Origin: Euglena gracilis
Taxonomy: Eukaryota; Euglenida; Euglenophyceae; Euglenales
DNA: 64,000 bases
Reading direction: 5' to 3'
NCBI GenBank assembly: GCA_039621445.1
Contig: CP154954.1
Location: 33,887,737 to 33,951,736, forward strand
The translations under genes and the position numbers were made by a program. The notes beneath the pieces were generated by a model. It saw only the letters and a list, made by a program, of their open reading frames with translations, had not been told where the DNA came from and ran no database searches. Positions 55,901 through 64,000 of this stretch are shown here, one piece after another (position 1 is the first letter of the stretch; every line of letters begins with the position of its first letter).

Positions 55901-56780
55901 TCCAGCTGCATCCTGGGGCATGCAGAACCTCCAACCACTGAAGAAAATCCCAGAAACGGAAGAGGCAAGTGCTTTGTTGCAAACCCAGAACCTGTAAAGA
56001 GCTTAGACTCGGCAGCGGCTAAAAGAAACGTTTGCCATCCAAAGAAATGCACCGAAGCAGAGACATCTCCCCCCCACCACACCAGAGGTTTTCTTCAAGA
56101 CCCGGGGGGGGGGGGGAGGGGTCCATCCGGCCAGCTGGAAAAAGGTGCTGGCTGGACCCCTCCAGGGGGGGGGGGGAACCAGCCAACTGCCGGGCTGGAA
56201 TCAGATGATACACAAAACCTGGTGGAAAAGGCCAAACCCAGGTGAGTTGGAATTTTTCTGCCAAAATTTGCAGCAAAAGGCGCCGAAACCTTCAGAAATG
56301 CCACGTTGGGCCAAATTTGACTCCATTCTTTCAAAAAAAATTTTGACGCTTCGCGCCAAAAAGAGAGGAAATACCCGCCTCTGGCGAGCACGACCCCCCC
56401 AGGGGGGGGGGCTCGGCCGCGCCCACCCACCCACCTGGGTCACGAAACTTAAAAAAGCCTCTGGGGGGTTCAGCGGGCTGGGAGCTGCTGGCTGAAAAAA
56501 AAAAGGAAAAAAGGACCCCCTCCCCCCTGGGGGGTGGTAGGGTCCCCTCCGGCTTACAAAAACCCCTGCCCCCCACCGGGAGGAGAACTGCCTGGCATCC
56601 GAATCCTTCCAAACGTGCACAGCAAGCTCCGCAGTGAAAGCAGACGCAGCGAGGGTTCGGCGGCAAAACCAAAGAACACAGAATGGCCGCCGGATGGGGT
56701 GCCTCATTCGATGCCACACTGGACTGGCGTCGTGTGACCCGCCGAGGGCCAATGGCCCTGTGGTGGAACCGCCTCGGGGT
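52960..56780. other. Intergenic or intronic stretch without a recognised gene
   Basis: AT-rich sequence with GCGCAAATGCACAAAT-type repeats (54010-54180, 54690-54880), a 10-bp GCGCACATGC minisatellite (55455-55500) and GC-rich palindromes at 56100-56180 and 56395-56470. Upstream exons of the minus-strand glycosyltransferase gene could lie here, but none could be supported. Confidence 0.5.
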
Positions 56781-56784
56781 CAGG

Positions 56785-56905
56785 GTTTGAAATAAGGACA
56801 GGTGGGGGGGTGGTCCGGACCCCCCCCTCCCGGCCAGGAGGGGGGGGGTGGGGGGACACCCCCCACCTAAACCATGTACGCCCTCCTTATATCAAACCCT
56901 GCTCG
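56785..56905. repeat. GATATAAGG MITE family, copy 2
   Basis: TTTGAAATAAGGACAGGTGG ... CCACCTAAACCATGTACGCC, CTCCTTATATCAAACCCTG. Confidence 0.75.
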
Positions 56906-57154
56906 GGGTGCGCCATGCTTCGCATGGAGGTGTGTGCGTGTGTGTGTTCTTGTGTGTCCATATGTGGAGGAGGAGCAGGGAGGGGGGGCAATCCTGATCA
57001 ATGCGACTGCCCCACCGAAGGCGGAAGGCACTCCACAGCAGGCTGGCCCCCATACCCCGGTGGGCTCTTACGTACCCTGGAACCAGAATGCCAAATTCAA
57101 CTTGGGATTGGGTTGCGCTGGGATGATTGAGGAGGTCGAATTTTTAATTGGTCG

Positions 57155-60100
57155 TCAGAAAATTTTTTTGTCGTTCGCTGCACAGAGAAAAAAACTCTTC
57201 GGGTCTCCTGAAACGCAACAAATTTTTTTTTCGTTTGCACTTGCGCCACAACTGAATTGCGACTGAATTGCCTTATGTTGACAGTTCGCATCTGCTGCAA
57301 GGAATACCAAGGAATCCAAAACCACCAGCTCTGTGTTGGAAATTGGGCCTTTTATTTTACCAATTTCCCGGCCCCTCCCTGCCGGATGGTGCCCGGGCCG
57401 GGGGACGACCAAGGGGCTGGCCTGGGCGGTGAGGGCCGCCGCCAGGGCCGCCAGGCCGCTCATCGCCGTGAACGGCAGCATGAGCCGCAGCAGCCCCAGG
57501 TCGGGGCTCAGCGAGTTGCTCCACGAGAACAGCGGCCCCCACACGGCGGTGCCTGCGGGGAGGGGAAGGGGGTGTGGTGGCGGGGGCAGGGGGGGGGGGT
57601 CCCTCCTCCCAATCAAGGGACGGGGGGGGGGGCCGTCCCGCCTCAACGCCAGACAGCCCTGGGCTCTGCGGGGGACGGCCGGTGCCTCAAATGAGGCACT
57701 CACAGCTCTGTGGGAAATGGAAAACCTATCAGCGGGTTTCCATTTGGAGGATGGGCCAGCAGAAAAACAGAAACATGCACCAGCACATGCGGCAGTGAAC
57801 CCGCGAACAAAACAACGCCACATATGCGGGGATGCATTTGCAGACCCAACACGAAACACTGCCCCGGGAGAGGCAGTTGCGTCAGGTGGATGAAGGGGGA
57901 GACCGGCGGTCCGGCCCACGGCGACCAACACCGCCGCCACGCCGTTGGCGCGGCCGCGGACGCGGTGGGGCACGGAGTCGTTGATGAGGATGAAGACGAA
58001 CGTGTACGCGGCCTCCGTGCTGACGCTGAGCAGCATGAACGCCGCCGCGGCTGAGGGGTGGGTGGGGTGGGGGGGCTGTTGTTGATTTTTTTGCAGATCC
58101 GACAAAACAAAAAAAATTTGCGGGGGACGAAACTTTGGGACTTCCCCCCCCAGGCACATTCATTGGAAACACATTCAATTTCTGTGAGGACCATTCCAAA
58201 ACGTTCACGGTCCTGAGTCCTTTTCCTCCACCTGACCCTCCAATCACAAAGCCATCAAGAATTACTTCGGCACTTGAGGCTCCGAAGGAAAAAAAATGGC
58301 CCAAAAAATCTGGAAACGTGAGAAGAGATGGTGGCAGGGCTGTACGGGAAGGGGGCGGCTGGCACGGGAGGAAGGAGGTGGGGGGGGGTCGACTCCCCCC
58401 CACCACAGCACCTTGCAAGAAGAAATTCATTTGGTGTCGAAGGAAAAAGTTAAAAACTTGCCCCCCCCCCGGAAATATGGGAAGGCCTGGTGGGGGTTGG
58501 GGGTGGTCGACCCCCCATAGGGTTCCGGGGATTCCTGCACAGCCCTGACCCAACCTCAAAGCCGAAGGGCTTCCTGGAGGGGGCCCTGCACCCCTCATTC
58601 GCCCCCCCGGGGGGGGGCAAACTGGGCCAGAACCGAAGTTAGCGCCGGCCATAAACAGACAAGAAGCCTCGGTGCAACCAAGGGAGGGAATGGGACGGCG
58701 GCGGGCGACCAGCGCTGCAGGGAAGGCAGGGGAAGGGCGGGGCACCGGCGGCGGTCTCCGCCAGCGGGGAGTTGGTCCGGCCGGCGAGGGACCAGAGCGG
58801 CGCGGCGAAGGCGTTGAGGGCGAGGCCGCCCATCGCGAGCCGGAACGCTGCGGTGGGGGGGCGGGAGGTGTGTTGGGGGTGTGGGTGGGGTGTGTAGCCC
58901 CTCCCCGGCCCCTTGGTCCCCGCCTGCCGACTGCGGGCACTCCGAGCCTCCATGGGGGTGGCCCTCTGCCTCGGGGGGGGGGGCAAAAGCCACGCAAGCG
59001 ATTCTCTGAAATCAGGGGGAGGGAGACGTACACCGGTGGGGTGTGGACCACCGGGGGGTGGGGTGTGTGTGAGGGGACCGGACCTTGGCGGCAGCACAGC
59101 CGTCGCGTGAGCCACGGCACCAACAACAGCTGTGACCCGATCAACGCAGGGCCTGCAGGGCGGGGGGGGGGGGTTGCCATGTGGGGTCAACAGCAGGCTT
59201 CGATATAAGGGCGGGTGTCGGACCCCCCTCTCCGGTCCAGGGGGGAGGGCACCCCCACCTAAATAAAAACGCGGTCTTGGCAAGTGATTTCGGCCCGGCG
59301 CAAAGCGATTTGACCGCCCAAACGGCCAAAAATGCCATTTTGGGCACTTTTTTTGGGCAAAAATTTGGCAAATGCAAAAAATTCTCGGCAAGAAGCGCCG
59401 AAAGGAAAAAATTGACCTTTTTGGGGGGTCCCGGGTATCCCCCCAGGGTCGGTCCGGACCCCCCCCCTACCAGGTGGGGGGCTGGTCCAGACCCCCCCCC
59501 CCCTCTCCGGTCTTGGGGGGACACTCCCCCGCCGAAACCCCGTCCTCCTTATCCCTGGTCAACAGGGGGTGAATGGGACGGCAAAGAGGGGGATGTGGGT
59601 GCAACGCACAAATAGGACCGACGTCAGGATTGCTGGCCGTTGATGAATCGGCATCGTTACCAACATCTAGGACAGAAATATGCGCTCCATTGCCAGGCTT
59701 TGAGGCCAGAGGGAACATGGCATCAACCCTCATTGCTGGCAACGAAATTGCGCCAACCATTTACTGCCCATCTGGTGTATCATTTGATTTTTTGGAACTT
59801 GTTAATATTGTTTCGACCCTTTGCCGACCATCGACGATGAGCACACCAGTGAAAGCCATGGCGGAGCCCAGCTGTGCAGCAGAAAACCCAAAGCCACCAT
59901 GGGGGTGGTCCATGATGACCCACTGCCAGGTCCCGCCTTGTAACACCCAATGCAATTTGGCAGGAGAATGCATGCACAAAACACTGATCACACCAAACAG
60001 TTCACAACAATACACGTAACATATGCATGAACCATACATACATGCGCACACACAAACACACAGCAAAAAAAAACAGCAGCAGGAAGCACCAGCAGCAAAA

Positions 60101-60373
60101 CAACGACGAGCAGTGTTGTTGCAACGACGAGCATTGTTGCAGCAGCATCAGCAACAAATGCTTGTTGCTGCAGCAGTTGTTGCTGCAGCAACATCGTAAT
60201 TGAGTTATTATGCTATCGTGAGAGTTATGATTTGTTTTCTCTGTTGTTGCCACTGCTGCTGTCACACATGTTCTCTTGGTGGCATTGGCACAAGGAAATG
60301 CCTGCCCACAGGGGGAAGAGCTCTTCATATCCGATGTGGCATACTCCCAACATACAGTACAGCGCGCTGCTGA
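57155..60373 (-). CDS. Major facilitator superfamily transporter, C-terminal half (ZIF1-like)
   Basis: Six exons, all joined in phase 1: 60373-60302 (LYCMLGVCHIGYEELFPLWA, TM7); 59936-59829 (GGFGFSAAQLGSAMAFTGVL, TM8); 59152-59084 (LIGSQLLLVPWLTRRL); 58847-58746 (LAMGGLALNAFAAPLWSLAG); 58050-57904 (AYTFVFILINDSVPHRVRGR then ANGVAAVLVAVGR, the TM10-11 loop typical of the family); 57552-57155 at most (WGPLFSWSNSLSPDLGLLRL then MLPFTAMSGLAALAAAL, last helices). The order and the E-x-x-P-L-W, GGxGFS, RGxANG and GPLFSW patterns match ZIF1-like/drug:H+ antiporter-like MFS proteins, membrane transporters using the proton gradient. The substrate is unknown. The frame after the last helix stays open to 57155 but the true end may be earlier. 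The first donor is GC. The N-terminal half was not found up to the window edge. Confidence 0.75.
58595..58682. repeat. MITE-like repeat, copy 2
   Basis: AAACTGGGCCAGAACCGAAG and CGGCCATAAACAGACAAGAA shared with 48595-48655, adjoining the exon ending at 58746. Confidence 0.6.
59189..59270. repeat. GATATAAGG MITE family, copy 3
   Basis: CTTCGATATAAGGGCGGGTG ... CCCCCACCTAAATAAA; lacks the mirrored TTATATC end. Confidence 0.65.
60080..60200. repeat. CAG/CAA low-complexity tract
   Basis: Irregular CAGCAGCA/TTGTTGCTGC sequence with a palindromic middle, in the first recognised MFS intron. Confidence 0.8.
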
Positions 60374-60724
60374 CTAAAAAGAGCAGAGGAGGTGACGCCA
60401 GATGATGCTTCCTCGTCACAAAACAGAAGATAATGTGGTGCAAACTGGGATGATGACACATTCGATATTTACCAAAAATGTTCATTTTGCAAAAATGCAA
60501 ATTTTCATGCAAAAAAGTTGCAAATTCTGCAACTTGCATATTGCTTTGCATAAAAAACCGTGCATTGCATAATATCTATTGTGTGTAACCTTTTTTGGCC
60601 AATTACTGTGGCGTCTATGCAAGATCCTGGGACAGGTTGGCACACCCTGTGGGTGGAGGTGACCCGTGGGGGGGGGACCCAACGCTCCTCCCCCCAGGTG
60701 AGTCCTGAATTTTTTTTAAAAAAA

Positions 60725-61170
60725 AACTAGTAAACCCCCCCCAAATATAAAACCCCCCGGTTTTATATTTGGGCGGAAATTTCAAGACCCCGAGGGGGGG
60801 GTTTTATATTTGGGGGGGGGGGTTATATTCGGTCGGAAAAATAAACTTCCCGGCGGGCTCCGGTAGTCACTTTTTTGGTCCAAAATCACAAATACGCCCA
60901 CCCTTGGGGGTCCAAAAACTTCATTTTTCGGGCGAAGGAGCAATTTTGACATTTTTTGGTAAAAATTGTTCCCAAATCTGCCAAAAAATCACAATTTCTG
61001 GAGAGAATTGTCGAAAAATTTTCCTTCCGGCGCTTCGCGCCGGAGGGGGGGGTTTATATTTGGGCGGGATTTCAAGGTCCTCAGGGGGGGGTTTATATTT
61101 GGGGGGGGGTTGTATTTTGGGGGGGGGGTTGTATTTGGGGGGGTGTTGTATTTGGGGAGGGTTGGGGGGG
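60725..61170. repeat. GGTTTTATATTTGGG repeat cluster
   Basis: Inverted and direct copies of CCCCAAATATAAAACCCCCC and GGGGGGTTTATATTTGGGCG, bracketing a 200-base unique part. A MITE-like structure lies upstream of the first recognised MFS exon. Confidence 0.7.
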
Positions 61171-63570
61171 GGTCATGAGAAGACAAATAAATGGTGCTAA
61201 AAAAACTGAAACAGGACACACAGGTGGGTCTGGAGGAGTTGGGGGGGGGGGACTCTGGACTGCGTTCAATCAAAACAAAACCTTTCTTGCAAACGTTTAT
61301 TCGGCCACGTGGCACTTTTGGCACCAAGAGGAGGGGTGCGCAACACCGAGAGGGCTGGAGCACACTTAACAGTGCGGGGCGCAGTACCGGTTCCTCCACA
61401 GCGATCAGAGGGGCGGCCTCTGAAGGGAGGGAAGGGAAATGAAGGGATGCGGGGGCAGCAGAGAGTCCACCAGGGCCTTTCTAAAAGACCCCTGAGGCGA
61501 GGGAAGCTGGAAAAACGTGCTGGCTGCCGGTGGACTCCAGGGAGTGGTCTAGCTGGCTGGCAGCTGGACCTGGATGGTCGCCCCAAAAAAACAGGCAAAA
61601 GCCCGAAAGAAACAGCCCAGATCCCACCGGCAGCCGGACTTTTTGGAGGCCCCCAAAAAACAACCACTCAAAGATAGGCAACATGGATAATTTTTGGACC
61701 CCTTTTTCAAAAAAAATTGGTCCAGCCCAGCTTTGCCGGGCTGGCCTAACTTTGTTTCAGCGGACCCCCCAGTGGGGGGGGGGGGGGGCTGGAAGCTGCC
61801 ATTTTGGCTGATTGGTCCTAAATGACCGACCCCCGGGGGGTTGGGAAATTGGTGACTGGTTTTTGAAGCGTGACTGAAAGTGTAAGTGAGCCCCTGTGGA
61901 CGCCAGGGGTTTTCTTTAGCCAGAGGGACCCTGCCCACATCGGGGGGGGGGGTGGAGCCAGCCAGCACCTTTTTTTCCAGCCAGCTCAAAATCAATGGAT
62001 TTTGGCCAAGAACCCGAAAAACTTTCTGGCACCTTCGGCGCTGGGCGTTTAGACGGATGGGAATGCACTTTTCTTGTTGAGTCACAAAATTCTGGCAGTT
62101 TCAGTGAAAATGCGCATCCGCGCATTCTGGAAGCGGAGTGCGCATGTGCAGATTCCGAATGGTTTGATGCCTCTTCCAGACTGTGTGTGAAAACACCACA
62201 AAAATGAGCTGTTTCGATTTAAAACGACAACAAAGACCACCCACTCATATTCTACTTCAACTGCGTATCATGCTGTTTACAGCTGTTTCCCGACGACTGC
62301 GGTAGAATGCATGGCTGGACACACACTGTGCACACTCCAAACGACATGCGGAACACGGGCGACACAGGCCAATTTGGACCTGGGTGTGCCACCTTGTGTT
62401 CACCGATGTGTGCTGATGGCTTCCGGGGGCAGGGCCTGGTGAACCCGGGATGAGCATGGGAAAGAACTCCTTGCAGCCAGAGAGACACAGCCCTCCCAAG
62501 GTCAAAATAATAGGGGTGCCACTGAGTATCAAGGCCGAAGAATGCTCACCTGCGCATCTTTGGAAACCCAAAAAATTTTTTTTCGTGCTGCTTTTTCTGT
62601 GCATTCCACTGTGTCGCACCATGGGAAAATGGATGAGAAAGGGAGTTCAGTGCCTGAGAAAATTCCTCAGTGACGGGCACCCTAATTCCCAACTGCGGTC
62701 AGCAGCCTTTCATGGCATGAGTCAGAAGCTGGCGAATGGGCACATGCGCAAAAAAGCGTCCTGTGCCTTTCTTCAAATTACAGCCACACTGCTAAATTTT
62801 TGCACTCCCAGGTGGGCCTGCCACCACCCACGCCAACTCCCCCTGCCTGGCCTGGGTTGGAAACCACACAGCTGAAGTGTAGACCTCCCTGCGAGGATCG
62901 AATGGTGTCCGAGGACGAGGCAGCCCTGGAGCGAAACACAACAGAGGAGGACCACTGGGGCCTTGTTGGCAACGAACGTCATCCACCACACAAACCCTTA
63001 TTTATCGTATACTGAGTGTCGACGCTCCAGCACTGAAAACAACACCACCCTGGCCGCTGTGAAGACCAAGGAAAGCACATATGCACACACTTTCTGCACA
63101 GACCCCATCCGCAATGGCTGCAGTCAAGCATGGCACATCGGGATGAATGCGCACGTGAATTCCCTTCTTGTGTCTCCCCTTAAAGCACCCTGGTAGGAGG
63201 TTGCCACCAGGGGTTTTTTTTAAGACCGGGGGAGGGGGGGGTCCCCCCACCCACCCCTGGGGGGCCCCCCCGGGGGTCCCGGGGGACCCACAAAAAAAAA
63301 GAGCGAAAAATTGCGAAAAATGCTCAAAAAAAAGCACTTTTTCAAAAATTTTCGGCGCCTTTGGCGGCGAAAAGTATATCCCACCCCCCTCCGGGGGGAC
63401 CCCCCGGGGTGGGGGGGGGGGCTCGGCCGGACCCACCCACCCTACGGGGGTCCACAACCAAAAAAAAAAACCCTGGTTGCCACCAGGCTTGTGCTTAAGT
63501 ACCCCGGGGGGGTACTGGCTAGCCAATCGGCTAGACACTGGAAAAAATGGACCAGCTAGACCCCCCCTCC
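61171..63570. other. No gene recognised; 5' exons of the transporter may lie here
   Basis: Minus-strand frames near 62780-62990 (hydrophobic VVLLCCVSLQGCLVLG) and 63010-63150 have exon-like composition but no family match I can defend. GC-rich palindromes with AGCCAGCACC occur at 61500, 61915 and elsewhere. Confidence 0.4.
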
Positions 63571-63573
63571 CCA

Positions 63574-63680
63574 GGGTTCGATATAAGGACAGGTGGGGGG
63601 GGGGGGTCCGGACCCCCCCCCTGCGGGCCAGGAGGGGGGGGGGTGGGGGGGGAAACCCCCCCCCCACCTAAACAGGTGCG
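63574..63680. repeat. GATATAAGG MITE family, copy 4
   Basis: GTTCGATATAAGGACAGGTG, long G and C runs, then CCCACCTAAACAGGTGCGCG. Confidence 0.75.
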
Positions 63681-63849
63681 CGGTCTGGGTTACCGAAAAT
63701 TTTTGACCCCCAAAACGACCAAAAGTGCCATTTTGGGCACTTTTTGGGCGAAAATGTGCCAAAAATGCAAAAAAATTTTCGGCGCAAAGCTCCGGAGGAA
63801 AAAATTGACCATTTTTGGGGGGGGGGGTCCCGGGAAAAACCACCCCGAG

Positions 63850-63985
63850 GGTGGGGTCGGACCCCCCTGGCAGGTGGGGGGGGGTGCGGACCCCCCCTGC
63901 GAACCAGGAGGGGGGGGGGGTGGGGGGGGCCACCCCCCCACCTAAACCATGTACGCCCTCCTTATATCAAACCCTGGCCCTCCCC
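63850..63985. repeat. GATATAAGG MITE family, copy 5
   Basis: G/C-run palindrome then CACCTAAACCATGTACGCCC and TCCTTATATCAAACCCTGG, almost identical to the right end of copy 2. Confidence 0.75.
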
Positions 63986-64000
63986 CCCGGGGGGGTCCGG

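Noticed and set aside
60988-61399. Minus-strand Pro/Asn repeat protein (NINPPLRTLKSRPNINPPL)
   Set aside because: It is the translation of the GGTTTATATTTGGG repeat cluster.
62773-63150. Hydrophobic minus-strand frames as N-terminal MFS exons
   Set aside because: No N-terminal MFS motifs (D-R-x-G-R-R) and no phase-1 donor and acceptor pair that could be defended.

Overview
This is a eukaryotic nuclear genome window, most likely from a unicellular alga or other protist. The evidence is intron-split coding sequence with long introns, non-LTR retrotransposons, abundant microsatellites, long G/C homopolymers and foldback repeats, and no operons or bacterial-style genes. The lineage cannot be fixed from sequence alone. 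Several introns are best modelled with GC donors, which would fit a dinoflagellate-like splice system among other possibilities. Only a small part of the window is protein coding.

Region 1 (1-18.5 kb) is a one-directional (minus strand) pile of related site-preferring non-LTR retrotransposons. They carry an R2/NeSL-like reverse transcriptase, a CCHC-type knuckle and a restriction-like (PD-(D/E)XK) endonuclease, with one to four 2A-like ribosome-skipping peptides upstream. I name four bodies. E1 (<1-4258) is cut by the window edge. E2 is 4259-about 10454. E3 (11740-18265) is the most complete. X is an older copy that E3 split; the direct repeat GTTCAAG flanks E3 and X's reading frame continues across the insertion point. 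Between E2 and X lie a roughly 280-bp mini-element (10455-10735) that keeps only the two element ends, and a further tail copy. Each body ends in the same roughly 60-90-bp hairpin-forming tail, and the next body begins directly after it. E3 also appears to encode a Dam-like N6-adenine methyltransferase domain between two of its 2A peptides; this is the most unusual thing in the window.

Region 2 (18.5-37.2 kb) has no supportable intact gene. It holds foldback elements, GC-rich hairpin families, duplicated and inverted segments, a PHD-finger gene remnant, and a 5.5-kb palindromic satellite structure (31.6-37.1 kb) with large tandem arrays in opposite orientations.

Region 3 (37.3-48.2 kb, plus strand) holds exons of a Lys2-type alpha-aminoadipate reductase-like gene: the second half of the condensation-like domain and the adenylation domain up to core A3. 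Neither the N-terminal part nor the rest of the adenylation, carrier and reductase domains was found. A 1.36-kb near-perfect foldback element and a 30-bp minisatellite sit in its largest intron.

Region 4 (49.3-52.9 kb, minus) contains exons of a lysyl-hydroxylase-type (PLOD) glycosyltransferase domain. Region 5 (57.2-60.4 kb, minus) contains six phase-1-linked exons of a major facilitator transporter resembling plant ZIF1-like proteins. The rest of 48-64 kb is introns, microsatellites and short GC-rich MITE-like palindromes. The three genes show no obvious common pathway.
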